From contig NZ_JANEZT010000022.1 of assembly GCF_025403405.1 (NCBI RefSeq), positions 1 through 33,620 on the forward strand: 33,620 nucleotides of DNA, written 5' to 3'. The notes under the pieces are model-generated. The model saw only the letters and a list, made by a program, of their open reading frames with translations, was not told the DNA's origin and did not search any database. Shown here piece after piece: positions 1 through 7,845 of the stretch (position 1 is the first letter of the stretch; each line of letters starts with the position of its first letter). The translations under genes and the position numbers were made by a program. Source of the DNA: Frankia tisae (GTDB taxonomy: Bacteria > Actinomycetota > Actinomycetes > Frankiales > Frankiaceae).

Positions 1-46
1 GCGTTGACGGCCGCGCGCCGGCGGGGCCGGGGGCGGCCGTCAACGC
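1..46. repeat. Perfect 14-bp inverted repeat (hairpin)
   Basis: Left arm 1-14 and right arm 33-46 are exact reverse complements (GCGTTGACGGCCGC / GCGGCCGTCAACGC) around an 18-base GC-rich loop. No T-run follows on either strand, so it is not a classical rho-independent terminator, but GC-rich actinobacterial terminators often lack one. It may end a gene lying to the left of the window. Confidence 0.6.
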
Positions 47-73
47 TGGTCCCCGACGCGCGGCGCCGGGGAG

Positions 74-101
74 GCCAGCCGGCGCGGGCGCGCCGGCTGG
101 C
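74..101. repeat. Perfect 13-bp inverted repeat, 2-base spacer
   Basis: Arms 74-86 and 89-101 are exact reverse complements (GCCAGCCGGCGCG / CGCGCCGGCTGGC), separated by only two G residues. It lies 27 bases beyond the hairpin at 1-46. The nearly spacerless arms look more like a protein-binding palindrome or cruciform than an RNA hairpin, which would have to open several central pairs. The role is unknown. Confidence 0.55.
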
Positions 102-328
102 GCGGCACCCCCGCGACCGCCGGAACGGGCCGGGAGCCGTGGCGGTCGGGTCGGGTCACTACTCCAGCCTAGCGCGTAGCTGATCATCAGGTGTCCCATG
201 CCTACCCGCCGACGGCCATCCACCGGGACAAACCGGGCGCGAAGCCCGGTGCGATGTGCACGATCCGCAGGACTCAGACCGCGCAAAACGCACCGTAACC
301 GGTGCCGCCCGGGTTCGGACTCACTGAT

Positions 329-1222
329 CTACAGGCCGACGCCCGCGCGCCAGAGCAGGTGGGCCATCCCGTGCACCAGGTGCAGGGCGCAGCGCCGCGC
401 GTCCACCTCGGCCATGCCGGCGACGATGGCGGCCGCGTCGACCGGCCAGACGCGGACCTCCCGGCCGAGCACCGTCAGTGGTGACGGATCGTCGCGTCCC
501 TCGAAGGCACGCCCGCTTGGCTCGACGAACAGGTGCAGCGACCGCCCGGCGGCCGGGAAGGATTCGCACCGCCAGTACAGCAGCGGCCAGGCATGAAGCC
601 GCTCGCGGCGATGCACCCGGCGCGGCGACTGCCCGCCGGTGGCCGGCTCGCCGCCGCCATCCGCCGCGACCCGCGGGGGGAGGCTCCCGTGCGGGTCGAC
701 GACCGCGCGCGGCCGGGGCCCGTGCCGACCCGCGGTCCGGCGCGCCACGGTGCCGCGGGCCCGCACGGTGACCGGCGGCACCAGACTTTCCGTGGCACAG
801 AAGTCCAGGAAGTCGCGGATCTGGGCATCGACGTGGTTCGCGACCGCGGCGGCGCGTTCGAGCCGCTGCGCCTCGGCGCGCTTCGAGCTGCGGATGGCGT
901 GGCTGCCTCGTAGCAGCACGTCGGTGAGGGTGTCCGGCAGCGCCTCGCCGGTGGGGGAGAACCCGACGGGCCAGGCATCGGAGTCGGTCGGGCGCAGGTA
1001 CCGGGGCCGCACCGCCGGCGCCCACAACGCCGGCCGGGTCTCCGTGACGGGCCGGGTCTCCGTGACGGGCCGGGTCTCCGTGACGGGCCGGGTGTCGGCG
1101 GTGACGGAGGCGGCCGGCGCCGGCATCTGGCCGGGCACGGAGTGATCGTCGCCGGACGGGCGGGACCCTGTACCGGCCACCGTCCTCACCCCCACCCGCC
1201 ATCGCTGAACGTGACCACTCAA
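329..1222 (-). CDS. Hypothetical protein with TRPVTE repeats
   Basis: I do not recognise the family. The frame encodes up to 297 aa. The N-terminal ~65 residues are low-complexity and include three exact copies of the hexapeptide T-R-P-V-T-E, from three identical 18-bp units at 1032-1085. From about residue 75 the composition becomes that of a folded, soluble protein: a helical stretch rich in Ala, Arg and Glu (SSKRAEAQRLERAAAVANHV), then a C-terminal part with aromatic and hydrophobic segments (LLYWRCESFPAAGRSLHLFV). No signal peptide or membrane helix is visible. The listed start is TTG and has no clear ribosome site, so the true start is uncertain and may be internal. The gene lies 79 bp downstream of purA on the same strand. 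An overlapping minus-strand frame at 321-1250 is only Arg/Ala/Gly-rich and is treated as a shadow. Confidence 0.6.
   Translation of the reverse strand: MSGHVQRWRVGVRTVAGTGSRPSGDDHSVPGQMPAPAASVTADTRPVTETRPVTETRPVTETRPALWAPAVRPRYLRPTDSDAWPVGFSPTGEALPDTLTDVLLRGSHAIRSSKRAEAQRLERAAAVANHVDAQIRDFLDFCATESLVPPVTVRARGTVARRTAGRHGPRPRAVVDPHGSLPPRVAADGGGEPATGGQSPRRVHRRERLHAWPLLYWRCESFPAAGRSLHLFVEPSGRAFEGRDDPSPLTVLGREVRVWPVDAAAIVAGMAEVDARRCALHLVHGMAHLLWRAGVGL
1032..1085 (-). repeat. Three exact 18-bp tandem repeats
   Basis: The unit GGCCGGGTCTCCGTGACG occurs three times without change at 1032-1049, 1050-1067 and 1068-1085. A diverged fourth copy begins at 1086. It is an in-frame coding repeat, adding one T-R-P-V-T-E hexapeptide per copy to the protein at 329-1222, so copy-number change would not break the frame. 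Confidence 0.9.
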
Positions 1223-1301
1223 GCGTCGATGGTAACGCCGTGTAATGCAAGTGCGGTGGGTGGATGGTGGGCCGGCCGGGCGGGAGTGATGCCGGGCGGG
1301 A

Positions 1302-2594
<1,293 letters not shown>

Positions 2595-2658
2595 TTACTA
2601 GGGATGGCACTCACGCGGGGCCGATCGCGCGATGCTCCTACCGCCCGACGCCGGTGTC

Positions 2659-3096
2659 TCACGGTGCGTCGAAGTCGAGTGCGCGGGCGGCGGCGGGATC
2701 GCTGTCGGCGAGGAATGCCTTGCAGCGGGTGGCTTCCTCGGTGTCCCCGATGGCCGCCGCGGCGCGCCCGAGCGCAGCCAGGGAACGCAGGAAGCCGCGG
2801 TTCGGCTCGTGCGACCAGGGAACCGGCCCGTTGCCCCGCCAGCCGGCGCGGCGCAGCGCGTCGAGCCCCCGGTGGTAGCCGGTGCGGGCGTATGCGTACG
2901 CCTCGACAGGCCGGTCGCCGGCCAGCGCGATCTCGGCCAGGGCGGCCCACGGGACGCTCAGCGCGGGCGAGGCGGCGGCCACGGCAGCTGGCGCTTCGCC
3001 CGCGGCCAGCGCGTCGGTGGCGATGGCGTCGGAAGGCAGCAGCGTCGGCGGCGGACCGGAGAGGAGGTTGCGGCCCGGATCGGACGGCGTTGTCAT
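2659..3096 (-). CDS. DUF3151 family protein
   Basis: The product (145 aa) matches the actinobacterial DUF3151 family in length and in its helical repeat-like core (AYAYARTGYHRGLDALRRAG, then the block WRGNGPVPWSHEPNRGFLR). The function is unknown. The ATG at 3096 is chosen because MTTPSDPGRNLLSGPPPTLL is the usual start of the family and an AGGA lies about 10 bases upstream. The frame stays open further upstream but with no conserved sequence. The gene sits 43 bp downstream of the Rpf gene (3140-3859) and 73 bp upstream of purA. The three could be one transcription unit. Confidence 0.85.
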   Translation of the reverse strand: MTTPSDPGRNLLSGPPPTLLPSDAIATDALAAGEAPAAVAAASPALSVPWAALAEIALAGDRPVEAYAYARTGYHRGLDALRRAGWRGNGPVPWSHEPNRGFLRSLAALGRAAAAIGDTEEATRCKAFLADSDPAAARALDFDAP

Positions 3097-3139
3097 GGGA
3101 GCATCCTGCCGCACGGCCGGGGCGATGCCTCGCGCCGGG

Positions 3140-3859
3140 TCAGGATCGGACGGTGACGTTCCACAGGTTCTGGCCGACGGCACCGGGCTGGCCGTCGCTG
3201 ACGCGGGTCAGGTAGCCGTAGAGGGCGGCGATGCCCTGGGACTGCGGACCGAACTTGCCGTCGACGGTGAGCACGAAGCCCTTGTTGCGCATCGCCGCCT
3301 GCCAGACGAAGGCGTCCGGGCGGACGTCGTCGCCATATCCGGCGTTGAGGACGGTGCCCTTGTAGGCGTTGTCGCCCATCTCCTGGCGGGCGCGGTCGAG
3401 CGTCATCGGCGGCTCTGCGGGGGTGAGGGCCTGCTCGATGACGTCGCCGGAACCGGAGCCGACCGAGGCCGGGCCGTTGTTCGTCAGGCCCATCTTCCGG
3501 GAGCAGGACGGCCAGGGGCTCCAGCCCCGGGCGTTGTAGAGCTTGGCGGCCGCCTCGTCCTGCGTGGCGGGGGACGCCTGGTAGGGCCGGCCGGAGTAGC
3601 CGAGGCCGTGCCACGTCTGGTCGTCGAACTGGTATCCGCCGGAAAAGCCGTTGTCGGTGTTGATGGAGTAGTTCCCGCCGGACTCGCACTGCCGGAGCTT
3701 GGCGAAGTCGTCGGCGGTGGCGGCGCCGGCGGGGGCTGCGGTGACCGCGAGCCCGCTGCCGACGATGGCCGTCACCGCACCGGTGGTGCGAAGGATACGA
3801 CCCGCGGTCGAATGGGCCTGCGGGGCCCGATGTTTACCACCACGCTGTCCTGACGGCAT
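3140..3859 (-). CDS. Secreted Rpf-type transglycosylase (copy 1)
   Basis: This is a resuscitation-promoting factor: a lysozyme-like lytic transglycosylase that cleaves peptidoglycan outside the cell. The 239-aa product starts with a basic stretch, a hydrophobic helix (about 24-42) and an APAGAA cleavage-type site near residue 46. The Rpf domain spans about 47-122, with LRQCESGGNY carrying catalytic Glu59, then GGYQFDDQTWHGLGYSG and a conserved Cys in WPSCSRKMG. The C-terminal ~85 residues resemble a diverged peptidoglycan-binding fold (VDGKFGPQSQ, then GQNLWNVTV). The ATG at 3859 places the signal peptide at the N terminus. The upstream open frame is riboswitch DNA, not protein. It is a paralogue of the gene at 4526-5206. 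Confidence 0.92.
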   Translation of the reverse strand: MPSGQRGGKHRAPQAHSTAGRILRTTGAVTAIVGSGLAVTAAPAGAATADDFAKLRQCESGGNYSINTDNGFSGGYQFDDQTWHGLGYSGRPYQASPATQDEAAAKLYNARGWSPWPSCSRKMGLTNNGPASVGSGSGDVIEQALTPAEPPMTLDRARQEMGDNAYKGTVLNAGYGDDVRPDAFVWQAAMRNKGFVLTVDGKFGPQSQGIAALYGYLTRVSDGQPGAVGQNLWNVTVRS

Positions 3860-3876
3860 GTCAGTCCAATCCCGAT

Positions 3877-4094
3877 CGCCTGCGGGGTGAGCTGTCGGGT
3901 GCGGGCTGGGATGGCCCGGCCGGTCCGCCCCGGGCCGTCGGTGGTGCGTGGGAATCGTTCTCCCCACCGGATGGCTGGGACGAGCCTGCTTAACCCCAAG
4001 GGCGTCTGGGACGCCCGCATTGGTGGGTCCCCCACTCCTGCCCGTTGCGGTGCGTACTAGTGCCGACCGCTCGTACGTCGGGCAGGACTCGGCG
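3877..4094 (-). promoter_or_regulatory. ydaO/yuaA c-di-AMP riboswitch upstream of rpf copy 1
   Basis: Reading the minus strand, the conserved blocks of the ydaO motif appear in order: ACGCCGAGTCCTGCC beginning at about 4095, GGGGGACCCA (4024-4033), TTGGGGTTAAGC (3988-3999), and the hallmark 3' block CCGACAGCTCACCCCGCAGG within 3877-3898. The outer stem pairs CGCC (4091-4094) with GGCG (3877-3880). The ligand of this class is cyclic di-AMP, and the motif is known in front of cell-wall hydrolase and rpf genes in actinobacteria. The aptamer ends 17 bases before the rpf ATG, which suggests control of ribosome access, though a terminator mechanism is not excluded. Confidence 0.88.
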
Positions 4095-4133
4095 TCCGTC
4101 CGAGCGGCCCCGCCAGGGTGGCGAGTGATCGGC

Positions 4134-4163
4134 ACTCTAGCGATCGCGGTCCAGGGGGCGCAA
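4134..4163 (-). promoter_or_regulatory. Candidate promoter of rpf copy 1
   Basis: On the minus strand a -35-like TTGCGC (4158-4163) and a -10-like TAGAGT (4134-4139) are separated by 18 bases. The predicted start would lie near 4127, about 33 bases before the riboswitch. The second rpf gene shows almost the same promoter-to-aptamer spacing, which supports the call. Confidence 0.5.
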
Positions 4164-4218
4164 ACCGGGTGGTTCGGAGTAACCAGGTTGGGACACGCGA
4201 ACGGCGGAGCCCGAGAGT

Positions 4219-4236
4219 GCCGCCCGATCGGGCGGC
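4219..4236. repeat. Perfect 18-bp palindrome
   Basis: GCCGCCCGATCGGGCGGC is identical to its own reverse complement. It lies about 290 bases beyond the stop of rpf copy 2 and about 55 bases upstream of the rpf copy 1 promoter, so it could be an operator for that promoter or a late terminator for copy 2. No T-run follows. Confidence 0.5.
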
Positions 4237-4525
4237 GGGGTGTGCCGGCGGCGCGGCTGGGGTATCCCGACCCCGCAGGGCGCATCCGGCGTGGAGAGGG
4301 TGGCCGACCGGCCCGTTTCGGAACGCGCAGCGGAGATCGTCCGGGCGTTCGGGCGGGCCGGTCGGGCCGAGTTGGTGAGCTTCCCTGCCGGTGTCACCGG
4401 GGTGGGAAGGTCGTCCGGGAGCCGTGACGCGCGTCCCCGCGTCCTGGGCCGGATGGACTATGTGTGGTACGTGCCGTTAGGCGGCGCGGCGATCGGCCGG
4501 ATGGCTACCGCGCGTGATGCGGCGC

Positions 4526-5206
4526 TCAGCCGAAGGTGGCGTGCCAGGTCGCTGGGCCGACGATGCCGTCGACGGCCAGACCATGGGAGCCCTGGAAGGA
4601 ACGGGCGGCGGCGGCGGAGCGTGGTCCGAAGTGGCCGTCGACCGCGATCGGGTAACCGAGCTGGCTCATCCGGGTCTGCCAGGCACGCACATCGGCGCGA
4701 TCCTGCCTGACCAGCGCGGCCGTGAGGGTGCGGGTGAACCGCGGGGTGGTGGAGGCGACGGGGCTGACGGTCAGCGCGGCCCGCTGCGCCGAGCGCGACG
4801 CCTGCACCGCGCCGCTCGACGACGTGCCCCCCGCGAGTTGGTCGGCGCCCATCCCGCGGCCGCAGACCGGCCACTGGCCGAAGCCGGAACGCTGGGCGAG
4901 CCGGAGAGCGGCCTCGTCCTGGACTGCCGGGGCCGCCTGGTGTGGCAGGCCGGAGTAGCCGAGGCTGTGCCAGGTGCTGGCCGAGAACTGAAAGGCGCCA
5001 AAATATTTGTTTCCGGTGTTGGCCGTGTAGTCACCGCCGGACTCGCACTGTCGCAGACCCGCCCAGGTTGTCGCCGCCTCGGCCGGCTGGCTGACCGCAA
5101 GGGTGCCGCCCACCGCCGCCGCGAGAACCGGAGCAACCATGAGGGCCCGTGCCCTGATGCGGGTGCCGGCGCTCCATTGTCGGCCACTAGTACGTGCGTC
5201 GGACAT
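4526..5206 (-). CDS. Secreted Rpf-type transglycosylase with PG-binding domain (copy 2)
   Basis: This second resuscitation-promoting factor has 226 aa. A basic N terminus and hydrophobic helix (about 19-38) precede QPAEAA, a likely signal-peptidase site near residue 44. The Rpf domain (about 45-120) contains LRQCESGGDY with catalytic Glu55, then FGAFQFSASTWHSLGYSG and the Cys in WPVCGRGMG. The C-terminal ~60 residues form a clear peptidoglycan-binding domain (LGYPIAVDGHFGPRSAAAAR, GLAVDGIVGPATW), better preserved than in copy 1. The ATG at 5206 follows a GGAAGGA ribosome site about 11 bases upstream. The protein would act outside the membrane on peptidoglycan. It shares domain order with the gene at 3140-3859, which suggests tandem duplication including the regulatory leader. 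Confidence 0.94.
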   Translation of the reverse strand: MSDARTSGRQWSAGTRIRARALMVAPVLAAAVGGTLAVSQPAEAATTWAGLRQCESGGDYTANTGNKYFGAFQFSASTWHSLGYSGLPHQAAPAVQDEAALRLAQRSGFGQWPVCGRGMGADQLAGGTSSSGAVQASRSAQRAALTVSPVASTTPRFTRTLTAALVRQDRADVRAWQTRMSQLGYPIAVDGHFGPRSAAAARSFQGSHGLAVDGIVGPATWHATFG

Positions 5207-5224
5207 ATATTTGTGGTCCTTCCC

Positions 5225-5439
5225 CACGCCTGCGAGGTGAGCTGTCGGATTCGGGCTGGGAACTGCCCGGCCGTGCCAGGTATTCCTGGGGACGCGTGCT
5301 CGCACCGAAAGACCCTCGTGCGACCGTCACTCACGGCTTCACCCCGAGAGCATCGAATCCTTTCGACGCTCGGAGATGGTTCCCCCGTTCCTGCCGCCCA
5401 GGCTGGTGAAATCGCCGGTCGGGGGCAGGATTCGGCGTG
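5225..5439 (-). promoter_or_regulatory. ydaO/yuaA c-di-AMP riboswitch upstream of rpf copy 2
   Basis: Minus-strand blocks in order are CACGCCGAATCCTGCC from 5439, GGGGGAACCA (5377-5386), TCGGGGTGAAGCC (5335-5347), and CCGACAGCTCACCTCGCAGG within 5228-5249. The outer stem pairs CACGCC (5434-5439) with GGCGTG (5225-5230). This copy is closer to the ydaO consensus than the one at 3877-4094. The 3' strand of the outer stem runs directly into GGGGAAGGA, the ribosome site of the rpf gene, so ligand-stabilised folding could directly hide or expose that site. Confidence 0.92.
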
Positions 5440-5480
5440 CCGCCCGACGAATGCCAGACGTTGTTGTCGGCACGGCGAAG

Positions 5481-5511
5481 ACCATAACCACGCCGCCCGG
5501 CGAGTCGCCAA
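5481..5511 (-). promoter_or_regulatory. Candidate promoter of rpf copy 2
   Basis: On the minus strand TTGGCG (5506-5511) and TATGGT (5481-5486) are 19 bases apart. The predicted start near 5474 lies about 35 bases before the aptamer, matching the spacing at rpf copy 1. The spacer is slightly long, so confidence is moderate. Confidence 0.45.
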
Positions 5512-6346
5512 GCATTGAATAGGGCACGTGAAAAAGAGCACAGTCGGCGCGCCTGCTTGAGTAGCCCTGGGGTGACTGGTAACGCGCGTGCGCGCCCGCT
5601 CATTAACCTGGCGGCATGGCTGGCGGGGGCATTTGTATCCGGCTGATCACCCTGTTTGCCGATGGGTGATGATAACCAGAGCGTGGTGAATCGCGCCGAT
5701 TGGGTGACCTGCGGAGAAGCAATATCGACTGCGGGCCGACGCGCCGGATGGACGGATTGGCCCGAATACCCCAGTTCGTCCGGTCCAGCCTACCTGTGTG
5801 AGAAAAGATACTGAAACCTGGCGGTGACTTACAAAGATGTCATTCGGGTGCGCCGCGCGTCCGGCCGGACACGTGGCGAGACGGGGGCGCCCGGAGGCCC
5901 AGGTCCCGAGGTTGGATGTCCTGGTTGACTCCCCGGGACGTCCGGTGCGGCCGCACGTCCGCCTCGTGTGGGTTGATCTGGCCGAAACCCGCTGTCGGTA
6001 AGCGTGACCGGGCAACGGACCCGATGGGGACCACTCGGGGAAAAACAGTGGTCCCCCAGTCGCATGGTGCAACTGGGGGACCGTGGGCGCCCGCACGATA
6101 CGGGACATCGTCGGGACCATCGCCGACGTGGAGCGTGCCGGCTGTCCGCTCGGCGCCGGTCCGGCCGGATCGGCAGGCCAGGCCGGCGATTCAGGTGAAA
6201 ACCATCCGACCGGCGGACCCGGACCGGCCCGATGTTGCCCGTTTCGGCCTGACAGCTCCCGGCGGTGCACCCCGGGCGACGATCACCGGTGTGGTCCTCC
6301 GGGCCTGGACGGTTGCGGTTGGGCCGGGTTCGGAAGCCGGCGGTGG
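5512..6346. other. 835-bp non-coding stretch upstream of rpf copy 2
   Basis: No gene is supported. Both strands have open frames, but their translations are Pro/Arg/Ser-rich and lack any fold-like pattern. The stretch is locally less GC-rich (for example 5800-5845) than its surroundings. It holds a 7-bp hairpin (5646-5652 with 5664-5670), a 12-bp palindrome GTGCGGCCGCAC (5945-5956) and two overlapping hairpins at 6026-6079. It also contains the 3' flank of fba. Confidence 0.45.
6026..6079. repeat. Two overlapping, mutually exclusive hairpins
   Basis: Hairpin A pairs GGGGACCACT (6026-6035) with AGTGGTCCCC (6047-6056) around an 11-base loop. Hairpin B pairs CCCCCAGT (6053-6060) with ACTGGGGG (6072-6079), also around 11 bases. 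Both stems are perfect and share 6053-6056, so only one can form fully at a time. They lie about 270 bases beyond the 3' end of fba and over 800 bases upstream of the rpf copy 2 start. The function is unknown. Confidence 0.55.
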
Positions 6347-7384
6347 CTATGCCTTGCTGAGAGACCGACCGGCGGAGCGGAGGTCCTCGCAGGCCTGGGC
6401 CACGCGGGCCGCCATGCCGGTTTCGGCGAGCTTCCCGTAGGTCCGCGGGTCGTACGCCTTCTTCGCCCCGACCTCGCCGTCCACCTTGAGTACACCGTCG
6501 TAATTCCTGAAAGCGTGGTCCACGATGGGGCGAGTGAATGCGTACTGGGTGTCGGTGTCCACGTTCATCTTCACGACGCCGTAGTCCAGGGTCTCCCGGA
6601 TCTCACTGAGGTCGGAGCCGCTGCCGCCGTGGAAGACGAGGTCGAACGGCTTTGCACCGGCCGGCAGGCCCAGCTTCTGGGCGACATGATCCTGGCCTTC
6701 ACGAAGAATCGTCGGACGAAGTTTGACGTTTCCCGGCTTGTACACGCCGTGCACGTTGCCGAAGGTGGCGGCCAGCAGGTAACGGCCCTTCTCGCCCGAG
6801 CCGAGGACCTCGGCGGTCCGCCACATGTCGCCCGGCGTGGTGTAGAGCTTCTCGTCGATTGCGCCGACGACGCCGTCCTCCTCGCCGCCGACGACCCCGA
6901 TCTCGACCTCGAGAACGATCTTCGCGGCAGCAGCGTCGGCGAGCAACTCCTCCGCGATCTTGAGGTTCTCCTCGAGCTCGACGGCCGAGCCGTCCCACAT
7001 GTGAGACTGGAACAGCGGCTCGCGCCCGGCCGCGACCCGCTCCCTGGAGATCGCGATGAGCGGCCGGATGTAGGTGTCGAGCTTGTCCGCCGGGCAGTGG
7101 TCGGTATGCAGCGCGATGGTGACCGGGTAAGCCTTCGCGACGTGGTGGGCGTACTCGGCCAGTGCCTCCGCGCCCAGGACCATGTTCTTGATCGTCGAAC
7201 CGGACAGGTACTCCGCACCGCCGGTGGAAACCTGCACGATCCCGTCGCTGCCCGCCTCGGCGAATCCCCGCAGGGCGGCATTGAGGGTCTGTGACGAGGT
7301 GACGTTGATCGCGGGGTAGGCGAAGGACTCGGACTTCGCCCGGTCGAGCATCTGGGCGTAGGTCTCTGGCGTGGCGATGGGCAT
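6347..7384 (-). CDS. fba: Class II fructose-bisphosphate aldolase
   Basis: It reversibly cleaves fructose 1,6-bisphosphate to dihydroxyacetone phosphate and glyceraldehyde 3-phosphate in glycolysis and gluconeogenesis. The 345-aa product has the normal length for the zinc-dependent class II, type A family. ALHTDHC places the catalytic Asp95 and zinc ligand His96. The Glu-rich loop LEVEIGVVGGEEDGV, the second zinc His in ATFGNVHGVYKPGNV, and the phosphate-binding FHGGSGS and NVDTDTQYAFT blocks are all present. The start ATG at 7384 has a strong AAGGAG eight bases upstream. It diverges from the DedA gene with a 461-bp gap. The same pair is adjacent in mycobacteria. Confidence 0.97.
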   Translation of the reverse strand: MPIATPETYAQMLDRAKSESFAYPAINVTSSQTLNAALRGFAEAGSDGIVQVSTGGAEYLSGSTIKNMVLGAEALAEYAHHVAKAYPVTIALHTDHCPADKLDTYIRPLIAISRERVAAGREPLFQSHMWDGSAVELEENLKIAEELLADAAAAKIVLEVEIGVVGGEEDGVVGAIDEKLYTTPGDMWRTAEVLGSGEKGRYLLAATFGNVHGVYKPGNVKLRPTILREGQDHVAQKLGLPAGAKPFDLVFHGGSGSDLSEIRETLDYGVVKMNVDTDTQYAFTRPIVDHAFRNYDGVLKVDGEVGAKKAYDPRTYGKLAETGMAARVAQACEDLRSAGRSLSKA

Positions 7385-7845
7385 CGGTGGGGCTCCTTGT
7401 CGAAGCTGTCGGGGCGCCGATCAGCCATGTACGGCGGCGCTGGGCAGCCCGATGGGACCTGCAGACCGCCGTTGGACTGTTGGTGGGCGAAGGGTATGAC
7501 GGCACGCCCCGTCGGCGTGGTCGGATGCGGCCGACGTCGCCGGGGCAAAGTCGGCTTCCGACGCGGCGCGGGCGCGCAGGTGCCGCGGCGCCGGTGCCTC
7601 CCGCGGCGGTCCGGTGGCCGGTGCGCGGCTCGCGGGGCGTCCGGGGCAGCGTCGTGGACTTATCCGGTTGGCCCGCCGGGCGGCGCATACGCCCGATGGC
7701 CGAAACGTGGCGCCCTTCCCGGTGCGGTCGCGCGCGGGCGTGGCCCGGTGATGGCCCGGACGGGTGTGGTCCGTCGGCGGGCCCGGGACGTCAACCGCGG
7801 CGGCGCGCCCGCCACCGGGGCGGGCCCGCCCGGCACACTGGTCAC
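7385..7845. other. Gap between divergent fba and DedA genes
   Basis: The DedA frame stays open leftward through this stretch, but the translation upstream of 7846 is Arg/Gly/Pro-rich and has no membrane or family character, so it is left non-coding. Promoters for fba and the DedA gene must lie here. I could not identify convincing hexamers. Confidence 0.4.

Larger units (their letters stand above)
1..328. other. Non-coding gap at left edge
   Basis: I see no convincing gene here. The stretch holds the two hairpins at 1-46 and 74-101. The next gene (329-1222, minus) ends into this gap, so it contains that gene's 3' end and possibly that of a gene outside the window. The short open frames present have the Arg/Pro-rich composition expected of random GC-rich DNA. 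Confidence 0.5.
4095..4525. other. Gap between the two rpf genes
   Basis: No gene is supported here. It carries the rpf copy 1 promoter (4134-4163) and the 18-bp palindrome (4219-4236). The rest (4237-4525) shows nothing I recognise. Open frames crossing it have Arg/Pro/Gly-rich shadow composition. Confidence 0.5.

Noticed and set aside
1032-1085. Possible CRISPR array
   Set aside because: The three 18-bp units are contiguous without spacers and lie in frame within a coding region, so they are a coding repeat.
321-1250. Overlapping minus-strand frame of 309 codons in the first gene region
   Set aside because: It overlaps the 329-1222 frame but translates to a monotonous Arg/Ala/Gly/Pro sequence, whereas 329-1222 has mixed, fold-like composition.
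5647-6270. Minus-strand open frame of 207 codons in the long gap
   Set aside because: The translation is Pro/Ser/Arg-rich with scattered Trp and His, no start signals and no domain-like segments.
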